A stretch of DNA of 64,000 nt from Cryobacterium sp. HLT2-28 (GCF_004402495.1 NZ_SOFH01000011.1:62001-126000); one strand, 5' to 3'. Positions 9,037 to 17,581 are shown, numbered from the stretch's first letter. A program made the numbers and translations. The notes: generated from the letters alone by a model not told the origin.

Positions 9037-10299
9037 ATGAGCGCGATTCGGGGCAGCACCAATCCAACAACGGATGCCGGCACAGCATCCAGTGGGGCAG
9101 GGTCTGCCCCGAATCGCCGCCGTGGCACGTCTCGATCGAGCGTGCATCGCGGTGAGGCGAAGTACGGCTGGTTGTTCATCACCCCGCCGATCATCATCAT
9201 CGGGATCTTCCTGGTCGTGCCGGTGCTCCTCGCCATCTGGGTGAGCGTCAGCGACTGGAGCGGGCTCGGCTCGCCGCTGAACCCGCAGGTCAGTTTCGTC
9301 GGGTCGAAGAACTTCGAGGCGGTGCTCTCCGATCCGGGGCTCGCCCAGAAGGACTTCGGCACGTCCATCCGCAACAACGTCTACTACGTGCTGCTCGTGG
9401 TTCCGCTGCAGACCGCGCTCGCCCTGTTCCTGGCGGTGCAGGTGAACCGGCGTATCCTCAAGGGTCGCGGTTTCTTCCGCACCGCGTTCTACTTCCCCTC
9501 GGTGACCAGCTCGATCGCGATCACCGCGATCTGGCTGTTCCTGTTCGGCGCCACCGGCGCCGTCAACAAGATCCTCGGCTTCTTCGGGGCGAGCGGCCCG
9601 GTCTGGTTCGCCGACCCGCGCGGAGTGCTGCACATCATCCTCGGCGCCTTCGGCGTCTCCTCGGCACCGGAGGCGCTCACGGGCGGCGGGATGCTCGGGG
9701 TCAGCTGGTGGGACTGGCTGAGCGGGCCGAGCGTGGCCATGTCTGCGATCATCCTGCTCGCCGTCTTCACCACCTCGGGAACCTTCATGCTGCTCTTCAT
9801 CGCGGCCATGCAGGCGATCGGCGCCGAGGTGGACGAGGCCGCGCTGATGGACGGGGCCGGCCCGTTCCGCAAATTCTTCTCTGTCACCCTCCCGATGCTC
9901 AAGCCGACCCTCTTCACCGTGCTGACGCTCGGGTTGATCGGCACCTGGCAGGTCTTCGACCAGATATACCTCACCGGCGGCGGCAAGCCGGGCAAGACCC
10001 TGCTGACCCCTGCCTACCTAGCCTACGACACCTCGTTCAAGCAACTGAACTGGGGTCAGGGTGCGGCGATCTCCTTCATCCTGTTCGTGATCATCATCCT
10101 GCTCACCGCCCTGCAGCGGTATGTCCTGCGGGATCGGAAGGACAAGGGCAGGGTGAGCCGGGCGCTGGCGGGGGCGATCGCCGCCGATCGTGCCGTCGTC
10201 GTCGCGGCGACCACCGGAGCATCCGCTGCGGACCAGAGGTCCTCGAGGTTGTCCTCCCACGGAAGCGCCACCTCGAACCAGGCCGGAGGAGACAAATGA
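9037..10299 (+). CDS. ABC sugar permease, MalF-like
   Basis: Permease of 420 residues with a cytoplasmic N terminus rich in Ser/Thr/Arg, about six membrane helices and the EAA loop near residue 263 (EVDEAALMDGAGPFRKFF), which docks the ATPase. A segment between helices (about residues 190-235) is longer than in most relatives. The C-terminal tail of about 50 residues after the last helix is hydrophilic and Ala/Ser-rich. It starts 11 bases after the binding protein and overlaps the second permease by 4 bases. Confidence 0.9.
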   Translation: MSAIRGSTNPTTDAGTASSGAGSAPNRRRGTSRSSVHRGEAKYGWLFITPPIIIIGIFLVVPVLLAIWVSVSDWSGLGSPLNPQVSFVGSKNFEAVLSDPGLAQKDFGTSIRNNVYYVLLVVPLQTALALFLAVQVNRRILKGRGFFRTAFYFPSVTSSIAITAIWLFLFGATGAVNKILGFFGASGPVWFADPRGVLHIILGAFGVSSAPEALTGGGMLGVSWWDWLSGPSVAMSAIILLAVFTTSGTFMLLFIAAMQAIGAEVDEAALMDGAGPFRKFFSVTLPMLKPTLFTVLTLGLIGTWQVFDQIYLTGGGKPGKTLLTPAYLAYDTSFKQLNWGQGAAISFILFVIIILLTALQRYVLRDRKDKGRVSRALAGAIAADRAVVVAATTGASAADQRSSRLSSHGSATSNQAGGDK

Positions 10300-11210
10300 A
10301 CGCCGTGACCACCCCCCAGGCCCCGGCCGCCGTGGCCCCCGAGCCGACGCCGGCCCCCACGATGCGCAAGCGGTCGATCGGCTGGCGGCTCCGCACCGGG
10401 TCGGGGCTCAGCTACCTCATGCTCGGCGTGCTCGCCCTCGTCTACATCTACCCGTTCCTGATCACGCTGTCCTCCGCGTTCAAGACCGACGACGAGGCCA
10501 CCAACGACCCGCTCCGGCTGATCCCGCAGATCTGGTCGTTCGCGTCGTTCGAGCGGCTGTTCACGGATGTCCCGCTGCCGCTGTGGACGATGAACACGAT
10601 CTTCGTGACCATCACGATCACCCTCGGCCGGGTGTTCTTCGACTCCCTCGCCGGCTACGCCCTGAGCCGGCTGCGGTTCCGCGGCCGCGGACTCATCTTC
10701 GCGTCCCTCGTCGCGGTGATGGCCGTCCCCGGGGTCGTGCTCCTGATCCCGCGCTTCCTCATCCTCAAGCAGTTCGGCATGTACGACAGCTACGCGGGCA
10801 TGATCGTGCCGCTGCTGGTCGACGCGGCCGGGATCTTCATCATGAAGCAGTTCTTCGAGTCGATTCCGAACGGGGTGGAGGAAGCGGCCCGCCTCGACGG
10901 CGCCGGCGTCTTCCGCACCTTCTGGACGATCGTGCTGCCGATGGCCAGGCCCGCCCTGGTGACCCTGTTCATCCTGAGCTTCCAGGGTTCGTGGAACGAG
11001 TTCGGGCACTTCATCGTGTCCAGGCAGAGCCCGGAGACGAACACCCTCACGACGGGCATCGCCTCGCTGTTCTCCGGCCAGCTCGGCTCGGGCAACGAGT
11101 TCCCGCTCAAGATGGCGGCCGCCGTGCTGATGACCATCCCGATCGCGATCATGTTCTTCGTCTTCCAGAAGCGGCTCATCAACACCACCGAAGGCTCCGA
11201 GAAGGGCTGA
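10296..11210 (+). CDS. ABC sugar permease, MalG-like
   Basis: Permease of 304 residues with six predicted helices and the EAA loop EEAARLDGAGVFRTFWTIVLP. The start ATG 10296 has GGAGGA eight bases upstream and overlaps the stop of the preceding permease; the same frame is open for about 590 bases further upstream but that is the shadow of the first permease. Last gene of the operon: a strong hairpin follows. Confidence 0.9.
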   Translation: MNAVTTPQAPAAVAPEPTPAPTMRKRSIGWRLRTGSGLSYLMLGVLALVYIYPFLITLSSAFKTDDEATNDPLRLIPQIWSFASFERLFTDVPLPLWTMNTIFVTITITLGRVFFDSLAGYALSRLRFRGRGLIFASLVAVMAVPGVVLLIPRFLILKQFGMYDSYAGMIVPLLVDAAGIFIMKQFFESIPNGVEEAARLDGAGVFRTFWTIVLPMARPALVTLFILSFQGSWNEFGHFIVSRQSPETNTLTTGIASLFSGQLGSGNEFPLKMAAAVLMTIPIAIMFFVFQKRLINTTEGSEKG

Positions 11211-11219
11211 CGCCGGCAT

Positions 11220-11262
11220 CGGCCCGTGCTGCTTGTGCCGATGGCCCGAGCAGCACGGGCCG
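11220..11262 (+). terminator. hairpin terminator after the sugar ABC operon
   Basis: Perfect 14-bp stem: CGGCCCGTGCTGCT at 11220-11233 pairs with AGCAGCACGGGCCG at 11249-11262, with a 15-base loop. It begins 9 bases after the permease stop. There is no long T run, as is usual in GC-rich actinobacteria. Confidence 0.8.
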
Positions 11263-11290
11263 TTCGTCTGCCGGCGCCGGTCGCTGCCGT

Positions 11291-11386
11291 GTGGCTAACT
11301 CAGGAAATCTGCGGCCGGCTTCCCGGGCCGACGCGGAATTCCGGGGGCGGCTTTCCGGCGGGCACCGAATCTCCTGAGTTAGCCAC
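11291..11386. repeat. TAACTC hairpin element, copy C
   Basis: 96-bp inverted repeat. The left end GTGGCTAACTCAGGAAATC and right end GATTCxxTGAGTTAGCCAC type sequence are reverse complements over 15 bases before the first mismatch. The middle contains CGGAATTCCGGGGG, related to the core of copies A and B. It lies between the ABC operon terminator and the SDR gene. Confidence 0.75.
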
Positions 11387-11468
11387 GCGCCGGCGGCGGG
11401 AGCAAGTGCCGCAGGGGAGGCCGGAGGGGCGGCGGGGCATCCGACGGATGCTCCGCTAGGGTGACGCC

Positions 11469-12452
11469 ATGACTCGCCCCGACGCCGCCGGCCCCGACTC
11501 TGCCCGCCCTGACGCTGCCGGCCCCGGCTCTGCCCGCCCTGACGCCGCCGGCCCTGACGCTGCCGGCCCCGGCTCTGCCCGCCCTGACGCTGCCGGCCCC
11601 GGCTCTGCCCGCCCTGACGCCGCCGGCCCTGACGTCGCCGGCCCTGACGTCGGCCGCCCTGCCGCGCTGACCCTGCCCCCGGCCTGGGACCTGACCGGGC
11701 GCACGGCGCTCGTGACCGGGGCCGGCAGCGCCACCGGCATCGGATTCGCCGCGGCCGGGATGCTCGGCGAACTCGGTGCCCGGGTGGTGCTCACCGCGAC
11801 GACCGACCGGGTGCACGAGCGCGCGGCGGAGCTCGCGGCTCGGGGGATCGAGGCATCCGGCATCGTCTGCACCCTCGACGCCGAGGCCGGCGCGCGGGTG
11901 CTGGCCGAGGCGCTCGCCGGCGCGGGCCTTGCCCCGACGATCCTGGTGAACAACGCCGGCATGGTCGCCGTCGGCGACGCCGAGATGCTGCACGGTGACG
12001 TCACGACGAGCCCCGCGGAGTGGGACCGCGGCCTCGCCATCAACCTGTCGACCGCGTTCCACGCCACCCGCACCGTGGTCGGCTTCATGCGGGTCGCGGG
12101 CTGGGGCCGCATCGTGACGGTGTCGAGCGTGAGCGGGCCGGTGATGGCCTCCCGCAATGATGTGGCCTACGCCGCGGCCAAGGCCGGCCTCGTCGGGCTG
12201 ACCCGGGCGCTCGCCGTGGACGAGGCCGCCCGCGGCATCACCGCCAACGCGGTCGCCCCCGGCTGGATCGAGACGGGCTCCCAGCTCGAGAGCGAGGCGG
12301 TCGAAGGCGGGCTCGTGCCGGCCGGGCGGAGCGGAACGGCCGCGGAGGTGGCATCCGTCATCGCCTGGCTCGCCTCCCCGGGCGCCTCCTACGTCACCGG
12401 ACAGACGATCGTGGTCGACGGCGGCAACAGCATCTCCGAGGAGCGCCGCTGA
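11469..12452 (+). CDS. short-chain dehydrogenase/reductase with repetitive N terminus
   Basis: The enzyme part begins near residue 70: a TGxxxGxG cofactor motif (LVTGAGSATGIGFAAAG), NNAG (LVNNAGMVAVGD), a catalytic Ser in SSVSG and YAAAK, and a C terminus (YVTGQTIVVDGG) typical of FabG-like oxidoreductases. The first 65 or so residues are repeats of the type ARPDAAGPGS, encoded by tandem DNA repeats, and look dispensable. ATG 11469 is the first start; the next clear start in frame is far inside, so either the repeats are translated or the true start is a GTG/CTG near the WDLTGRTALV segment. The substrate cannot be told from the sequence; no neighbour shares an obvious pathway. Confidence 0.83.
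   Translation: MTRPDAAGPDSARPDAAGPGSARPDAAGPDAAGPGSARPDAAGPGSARPDAAGPDVAGPDVGRPAALTLPPAWDLTGRTALVTGAGSATGIGFAAAGMLGELGARVVLTATTDRVHERAAELAARGIEASGIVCTLDAEAGARVLAEALAGAGLAPTILVNNAGMVAVGDAEMLHGDVTTSPAEWDRGLAINLSTAFHATRTVVGFMRVAGWGRIVTVSSVSGPVMASRNDVAYAAAKAGLVGLTRALAVDEAARGITANAVAPGWIETGSQLESEAVEGGLVPAGRSGTAAEVASVIAWLASPGASYVTGQTIVVDGGNSISEERR
11478..11660. repeat. coding minisatellite in the SDR gene
   Basis: Tandem units of 15 and 30 bp, consensus GCTGCCGGCCCCGGCTCTGC followed by CCGCCCTGAC, repeated about six times with small changes. All units are multiples of three, so the reading frame survives changes in copy number. Confidence 0.85.
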
Positions 12453-12530
12453 CCTCCGGCCGTTCCCGCCCCGTTCCCGGCCCCGACGGCCGCCCCGGAC
12501 GCCCGGCGCAGCGGGTCTTCGTCCCCACCC

Positions 12531-12637
12531 GTGCATAACTCCTGCAATCCGCCGGCCGCCCCGGAATCCGGCCCGGGATTCCGGGTCACCGCAGGTGCGG
12601 CCGGGTGCCGGCCCCGGAATGTGCAGGAGTTATGCAC
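12531..12637. repeat. TAACTC hairpin element, copy B
   Basis: 107-bp element with perfect 16-bp terminal inverted repeats GTGCATAACTCCTGCA (12531-12546) and its complement (12622-12637). The core CCCGGGATTCCGGG is shared with copy A. It stands between two genes on the same strand, ahead of the methyltransferase gene. Confidence 0.8.
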
Positions 12638-12692
12638 AGGGCACGGCTGGAAGGGCCGAGCCCGGGGGCCCCGGGTGCAGTTGAATGGGTCA

Positions 12693-14432
12693 GTGACTTC
12701 TGCACTCGTTGACCAGCTCCGAGCCGACCTCGGCGCCGCCCACTACTCCGTTTCGGCGCTGACCGGCCTGTGGGGCAGCGAAGCGGATGCCGCACTCCGC
12801 CGCAACCAGCGGGTTCCGGCCCTGCGCGCGCTCTCGGCTCTCCGGGCGAAGCTCGGGCGGACCGAACCGTCCGCGACCCTGGCCCGGCTCTTCGTGCTCG
12901 GCCTGCCGGTGACCCGCGCCGACCTCGCGGCCGCCCTCCCCTCGCTCGGTGTCGCCGGTGCCGAGGCGCTCGGACTGGTCGCCGGCAGCGACCCCGCCGA
13001 GACGCCGGGAAACTCGGAGACCGCCGAGACGCCGGGGAACCCGGAGACAGCCGAGACGCCGGGGAACCCGGAGACAGCCGAGACGGCCGAGACCGTCGGG
13101 ATGCCGGACGCGGCCGAGTCGGTTGGGACACCCGGCACGGCCGGCTCGTCCGACGCGGGGGCGTCCGAGTCCGGCTCGCTCAGGCCGCTGCTCGAACTGC
13201 GACCGTACAGCTTCGTGGACGAGAGCGGTGCCGGCAGCTGGTGGATCGCCTCCGACCTCGGCGAACTCGCACTCGGCCGCCCGCTCGGGGAAACGCACGT
13301 GCTCGGCGTCGGCGGGGCATCCCTCACCCTGAGCGGACTGCTGATCCCGACCAGGGTCAGGACCGCCCTCGACCTCGGCACGGGCTGCGGCATCCAGGCC
13401 CTGCACGCCGCCCGTCACGCCGACCACGTCGTCGCGACCGACATCTCGGTGCAGGCCCTCGAGCTGGCGGCGCTCAACGCGCGGCTGAACGGCATCCGCA
13501 ACATCGAATTCCGGCTCGGCAGCCTGTTCGAACCGGTCGCGGGGGAGCGCTTCGACCACATCATCTCCAACCCGCCGTTCGTGATCACCCCGCGCACCGA
13601 GGGCGTGCCCAGCTACGAATACCGCGACGGCGGCATGGTCGGCGATGCCCTCGTCGAGGCGGTCGTGCGCGGCGCGGCCGAGCACCTCACGCAAGGCGGC
13701 GTCGCCCAGCTGCTCGGCAACTGGGAATACCGCACCGACCAGGATGCCTTCGACCGCCTCGGCCGCTGGCTCGACGCCCCGCAGCCGGGCGGGGCGCCGC
13801 GCCCCGCGCCCGGCCTCGACGCGTGGATCATCGAACGCGAGGTGCAGTCTCCCGCGCTCTACGCCGAGACCTGGATCCGCGACGGCGGCACCCGCCCGGG
13901 CACCGCCGACTTCGACCGGCTCTACGGCGCCTGGCTGGACGACTTCGAGACGCGCGGCGTCAGCCAGGTCGGCTTCGGCTACCTGCTCCTCCGCCGTCCG
14001 ACGGCCACCGGGTCCGGCCTCCGCCGGCTCGAACGCCTCCCCGGCGCGCTCGGCCACAACCCGGCCGGCATCGGCAGCCACCTGGCCGCCTGCCTGGCCG
14101 CGCACGACCGGCAGGCGGCGACGGATGCCGGCCTCCTCTCCCGGTTGCGGCTCACCGTCGCCTCCGACGTCACCGAGGAGCGCCACTACTGGCCGGGCCA
14201 GGAGGATCCGACGCTGATGACCCTGCACCAGGGTGGCGGCTTCGGCCGGTCCGTGCCGCTGGACACCGCCCTCGCCGCCCTCGTCGGGGCGTGCGACGGC
14301 GACCTCGACGTGGGGTCGATCGTGTCCGCGCTCGCGCAACTGCTCGACGCCGACGAGGCCGAGCTCGCCGCCGAACTCCTGCCCGGCGTGCGCGGCCTCA
14401 TCGACGACGGCTTCCTGCTCCTGCCCGCCTGA
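12693..14432 (+). CDS. NPPF-type SAM-dependent methyltransferase with N-terminal helical domain
   Basis: Protein of 579 residues from GTG 12693. The N-terminal part (about 1-100) is helical and resembles the extra domain of an actinobacterial methyltransferase family. A low-complexity segment with AETPGNPET repeats follows, then the methyltransferase domain: motif I ALDLGTGCGIQALHAARHA, motif II VVATDISVQALELA and the substrate motif SNPPFV. NPPF/NPPY enzymes methylate the amide of Gln or the exocyclic amino group of a base, in proteins such as release factors, rRNA or tRNA; the exact target is unknown. The C-terminal 150 residues look like a winged-helix-like acidic domain. The upstream frame is open through the hairpin element but the start at 12693 fits where homology begins. 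Confidence 0.82.
   Translation: MTSALVDQLRADLGAAHYSVSALTGLWGSEADAALRRNQRVPALRALSALRAKLGRTEPSATLARLFVLGLPVTRADLAAALPSLGVAGAEALGLVAGSDPAETPGNSETAETPGNPETAETPGNPETAETAETVGMPDAAESVGTPGTAGSSDAGASESGSLRPLLELRPYSFVDESGAGSWWIASDLGELALGRPLGETHVLGVGGASLTLSGLLIPTRVRTALDLGTGCGIQALHAARHADHVVATDISVQALELAALNARLNGIRNIEFRLGSLFEPVAGERFDHIISNPPFVITPRTEGVPSYEYRDGGMVGDALVEAVVRGAAEHLTQGGVAQLLGNWEYRTDQDAFDRLGRWLDAPQPGGAPRPAPGLDAWIIEREVQSPALYAETWIRDGGTRPGTADFDRLYGAWLDDFETRGVSQVGFGYLLLRRPTATGSGLRRLERLPGALGHNPAGIGSHLAACLAAHDRQAATDAGLLSRLRLTVASDVTEERHYWPGQEDPTLMTLHQGGGFGRSVPLDTALAALVGACDGDLDVGSIVSALAQLLDADEAELAAELLPGVRGLIDDGFLLLPA
12996..13094. repeat. 27-bp coding tandem repeat in the methyltransferase gene
   Basis: Three full copies of a 27-bp unit at 12996, 13023 and 13050 (starting GCCGAGACGCCGGGGAAC), plus a partial copy, encode AETPGNSET/AETPGNPET. 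Copies two and three are identical in sequence, a sign of recent expansion. Confidence 0.87.
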
Positions 14433-14463
14433 GTGGGTCCGCGCGCCGCGGCATCCGTTCACG

Positions 14464-14526
14464 CGGAGTTTCTGCGACGCGCCGGGTTGCTCCGGCGCGA
14501 ACAACGGCGTGTCGCGAGTTTCTCCA
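14464..14526. repeat. GAGTTTCT hairpin between genes
   Basis: Imperfect inverted repeat downstream of the methyltransferase stop. The outer arms GGAG...GCGACGC (from 14465) and GTGTCGC...CTCC (to 14525) pair, an inner GCGCCGG/CCGGCGC stem continues, and the word GAGTTTCT occurs in direct orientation in both arms. It probably serves as a terminator; its layout resembles, but is distinct from, the TAACTC elements. Confidence 0.55.
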
Positions 14527-14636
14527 CCCGAGCGGAGGCCGCGCGCCCGCGCCGGCACCGCCCGGTCGGCGGATCGGCAGGCGGCTGCGGTAGTTTGGGA
14601 GCAACCACACCGGCAGGCTCGGAGAGGAGAGCGTCC

Positions 14637-14666
14637 GTGTCAGCACTGGCATGGTCACCGCAATGA
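14637..14666 (+). other. possible leader ORF of nine codons
   Basis: GGAGAGGAG (14621-14629) is ideally spaced for GTG 14637, which opens an ORF encoding only VSALAWSPQ; its TGA overlaps the ATG 14663 of the amine oxidase (ATGA). The same ribosome site is too far from ATG 14651 or 14663 to serve them directly. A translated leader that couples to the main gene is therefore possible. Confidence 0.4.
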
Positions 14667-16084
14667 AACGTCGAACATTCCTGATCGGCTCGGTCTCCGG
14701 GCTCTCCGTTCTCGCGCTCACCGCCTGCGTGCCGCCGAGCCCCACGCCGTCGTCGACGCTCACCCCCAAGCCGTCGCCGACCGCGTCGCTCGTGCCGAAG
14801 CCGGCCATGATGCGCCGCACCTCCTGGTCGGCCGACCCGTTCGCCCGCGGCTCCTTCAGCTTCCCCGCAGTCGGGGCAACCCCCGAGCAGCGGGACGCGC
14901 TGAGCAAGCCCGTGCAGGACCGCCTGTTCTTCGCCGGCGAGGCCACCTCGCCCGACTTCCCCGGAACCGTCCAGGGTGCTCGTGAGTCCGGCCTCCGCGC
15001 CGCCCGCGAGGTGGGAGCCGCCGCCACAACCGGCGAGCGGATCGCCGTGATCGGCGCCGGCATCGCCGGCCTGTCCGCGGCGCGCGCGCTGCAGGAGACC
15101 GGCTTCGACGTGGTCGTGGTCGAGGCCCGCGACCGGATCGGCGGCCGGATCAACACGGTCAGCGACAAGAAATGGCCGTTCCCGATCGAGCTCGGCCCCT
15201 CCTTCGTGCGCCACAGCGGGCAGACCTCCCTCGACGAGGAACTCATCCGGCTCGGCGTCGCGACGGCGCCGTTCGGCCGCACGGTCGAGACCCGCACCCC
15301 CGCCGGACTGGTCGTGCCCGTGCCCGACATCGGGCCCCAGGCCGTCGCGGCCGCGCTGGCCTGGGCGGTGGACCAGCCCGCCGACGTGTCCGTCGCGCGG
15401 GCGCTCGCCGACTCGGGGGCGTCGAAGCTGTCGACGACGGATGCCGACACCGGCATCTCCGACACCGACTGGCTCGACCACGAGATCGCCGCCGTCCTCG
15501 ACCTGAACGCAGGCGCATCCGTCGACCTGCAGTCCGCCTGGTACACCTCGACCGACCTGGGCGCCGACGACGACCGGATCGTGCTCGGCGGCTTTTCGAC
15601 CCTGGTCACGGATGCCGCCGCCGGCATCGACCTGCTCGACTCCAGCGTGGTCACCCGCCTGGCCTACTCAGACGAGGGCGTCAGCCTGCGCCTCGGCAAC
15701 GGCGAATCGCTCGGCGCCGACCGGGTCGTCGTCACGATTCCGCTTGGCGTGCTGAAGACCAAGGTGATGGAGTTCGCCCCGCCACTGCCGTTCGCCCATC
15801 GCGGCGCGATCGCGGCGCTCGGCGTCGGCACGCTGGACAAGATCTGGCTGCAATTCGACCAGCCGTTCTGGGACACCGAGGCGCCGCTCTGGACCACGGT
15901 CGGCGGCGACGGCGACTTCAAGGTCTGGATCAACATGGTGCCGCTGACCGGCGAGCCCGTGCTGATGGGGCTGGTGGCGGCTGAGAGCGCCCTTCGCCTC
16001 GCCGAGGTCGACGACGACGAGTTCCTCGCCGCCGCACTGGCCAGCCTGGAACCCTTCCTCGCACCGGTGCCGACCCCGAAATAG
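14663..16084 (+). CDS. exported flavin amine oxidase with permuted domain order
   Basis: Protein of 473 residues from ATG 14663 (ATG 14651 is also in frame). The N terminus MKRRTFLIGSVSGLSVLALTAC combines a twin-arginine motif and a lipobox (Cys22), so it is probably a Tat-exported lipoprotein; a Pro/Thr-rich spacer follows. The catalytic part is a flavin-containing amine oxidase: GAGIAGLSAARALQETGFDV with the downstream EARDRIGGRI motif. Remarkably, the segment that normally ends these enzymes (SWSADPFARGSFSF ... RLFFAGEATS ... GTVQGARESGLRAA) comes first, at about residues 50-115, ahead of the FAD-binding GAGIAGL. The protein stops after LASLEPFLAPVPTPK, just where the C-terminal FAD-contact segment would normally begin. 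This is a circular permutation. All expected parts are present once, so it may be active. Confidence 0.85.
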   Translation: MKRRTFLIGSVSGLSVLALTACVPPSPTPSSTLTPKPSPTASLVPKPAMMRRTSWSADPFARGSFSFPAVGATPEQRDALSKPVQDRLFFAGEATSPDFPGTVQGARESGLRAAREVGAAATTGERIAVIGAGIAGLSAARALQETGFDVVVVEARDRIGGRINTVSDKKWPFPIELGPSFVRHSGQTSLDEELIRLGVATAPFGRTVETRTPAGLVVPVPDIGPQAVAAALAWAVDQPADVSVARALADSGASKLSTTDADTGISDTDWLDHEIAAVLDLNAGASVDLQSAWYTSTDLGADDDRIVLGGFSTLVTDAAAGIDLLDSSVVTRLAYSDEGVSLRLGNGESLGADRVVVTIPLGVLKTKVMEFAPPLPFAHRGAIAALGVGTLDKIWLQFDQPFWDTEAPLWTTVGGDGDFKVWINMVPLTGEPVLMGLVAAESALRLAEVDDDEFLAAALASLEPFLAPVPTPK

Positions 16085-16201
16085 CGAAACCGGGTCTGAC
16101 CGGGCGGTGGAAAACAACCCCCCGCGATTCCCAGCGAGGTGGTGTAGAGTGCTTGCAACGTCCAGTCGTTGAGAAAAACTCCTTTTTTGAGGAGCACTTT
16201 C

Positions 16202-16390
16202 ATGCAGGTGCAGTCCATCGCGGTGCTAGCCCAGAGGGCCAGCCGTTGCCCGATCGGAACTGCCGTTGGAATCCGCCGGGTCTCCACCCAGTGCGTCCTG
16301 GCCGGGTCTTCCTTCGGCCACCCGGCGCGGTCGCCGCTCGGGTGCACCGTCCCCACCCGCGGCCGCAGTTCCCCCGGCTTGACCGCTTGA
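16202..16390 (+). CDS. possible small protein of 62 residues
   Basis: ORF from ATG 16202 with a perfect GAGGAG at 16189-16194, seven bases upstream. The ribosome site lies in a small hairpin (CTCC at 16179-16182 pairs with GGAG at 16191-16194 around a T-rich loop), which could modulate translation. The product (MQVQSIAVLAQRASRCPIG...) is Arg/Ser/Pro-rich and matches no family I know. The AT-rich leader stands out in this GC-rich DNA. It ends 13 bases before the next small gene. It could instead be a leader RNA for that gene. Confidence 0.4.
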   Translation: MQVQSIAVLAQRASRCPIGTAVGIRRVSTQCVLAGSSFGHPARSPLGCTVPTRGRSSPGLTA

Positions 16391-16403
16391 TTGAACGTGC
16401 CTC

Positions 16404-16667
16404 ATGGATACCCTGCTGGATCTCGACTCCGTCGTCCTTCTCGATTTCGACACCGACCTGCCCTGCGAAGGCTCGCACCATGTGCGCGGCCTGAGCGGGC
16501 ATTCTCCCACCGCCCCCGGCGCCTACATGGTGATCTCGCCCTGCTGCGGACCCAAGGTCGTGCAGTGCTCCCCGCGGGTGCACGCGATGCGGCACTCGGG
16601 CGTGCTCTACTGCGGCGCCTGCCGCAATGAGCACCTCACCAGCGACTACACCTTTATTCCGCTGTAG
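16404..16667 (+). CDS. small Cys-rich protein, probably zinc-binding
   Basis: Protein of 87 residues. The C-terminal half holds SPCCGPKVVQCSP and YCGACRNEH, enough Cys and His for one zinc site; the N terminus is acidic (LDLDSVVLLDFDTDLPCE). I do not recognise a named family. ATG 16404 has no strong ribosome site and may depend on translation of the upstream small ORF. Its last 14 bases overlap the end of the convergent membrane-protein gene. Confidence 0.6.
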   Translation: MDTLLDLDSVVLLDFDTDLPCEGSHHVRGLSGHSPTAPGAYMVISPCCGPKVVQCSPRVHAMRHSGVLYCGACRNEHLTSDYTFIPL

Positions 16668-17475
16668 CGGCGGCGACCGCGGCCGGGATGCGCCGCCACG
16701 GACGCGGCGACAGCCGCGACGTGGCCGTGAGCACGGCCGCGATCCCGGTGAACAGCGCCACCGCGACCAGGCTGTAGAGCAGGGTCTCGAGCGGTCCGCT
16801 GACCTGGGCCGGGTCGAGGAAGAAGTAGGGATACCAGCCGACCAACGCGCCGCGCGCAAGGGTGAACGCACCCCACAGACCGGGCACGAGCATCACCCAG
16901 GCGGTGGTCTTCCAGGGCAGGCGGGCCTTTCCGGCATCCGTCAGCCAGTCGAGCAGGGCGATGCCGGGGATCCAGAAGTGCAGCAGCTGGCTGGACCAGG
17001 GCACCTCGATCGTGTAGTCCCGCGACGAGGACTGGATCACGATGGTCAGGAAGACGATCCCGGATACGATGATGTAGGTCGTGATCAGCAGCCGGAACCA
17101 GTCCAGCCAGGGTGGGTCGACCGCCCGTCTGAAGGCGACGACGGCGCCGGCGACGAACGCGACGACCGCGCCCATGCCGGTGAGCACGGTGAAATAGCTG
17201 AAGTAGTTGTAGACGGCGAACGTGGCGAAACCGAGCACATAGTCGAAGTAGCCGAGCAGGGCGACGACGCCGGCCACCGCCAGCACCACCCGGCCGACGC
17301 CGAACGCCTGGCGCACGCTGAACCGCGCCCCGGTGCGAGCCCGGGCGGTGGCCGGTGCGAGCCCGGACGGTTCCCGCCGTGCCCGGCCTGCGGGCGCGAC
17401 GAATCGCCGCGACGCTGCCTGGATTCCGCGCGCCGTCGTCTTCGTCCGAGCGGGTTCGGATGCTCGCGCGCACAT
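16654..17475 (-). CDS. Pr6Pr/AIG1-like membrane protein
   Basis: Protein of 273 residues with an Arg/Ala-rich N-terminal tail of about 55 residues and six predicted membrane helices. The segments YFSYFTVLTGMG and SSQLLHFWIPG hold a Thr and a His at the positions used by the AIG1/ADTRP hydrolase family (FAR-17a related), and the bacterial Pr6Pr family shares this layout. Function in bacteria is unknown. Several in-frame starts exist; ATG 17475 gives the longest product, while a start inside the basic tail is possible. Confidence 0.7.
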   Translation of the reverse strand: MCARASEPARTKTTARGIQAASRRFVAPAGRARREPSGLAPATARARTGARFSVRQAFGVGRVVLAVAGVVALLGYFDYVLGFATFAVYNYFSYFTVLTGMGAVVAFVAGAVVAFRRAVDPPWLDWFRLLITTYIIVSGIVFLTIVIQSSSRDYTIEVPWSSQLLHFWIPGIALLDWLTDAGKARLPWKTTAWVMLVPGLWGAFTLARGALVGWYPYFFLDPAQVSGPLETLLYSLVAVALFTGIAAVLTATSRLSPRPWRRIPAAVAAATAE

Positions 17476-17581
17476 GCCTCCACGCTACGCCAGCATCCCG
17501 GACGCCTCCTGACCCCGGCCGGGGGTGGAAATGGGCGACGGGACACGCGGCCGCGCACCGGGGAGTGCCGGAGGCGCCGGC

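Noticed and set aside
10056..11219. 387-codon minus-strand frame across the permease genes
   Set aside because: Shadow of two well-supported permeases; low-complexity His/Asp/Arg-rich product.
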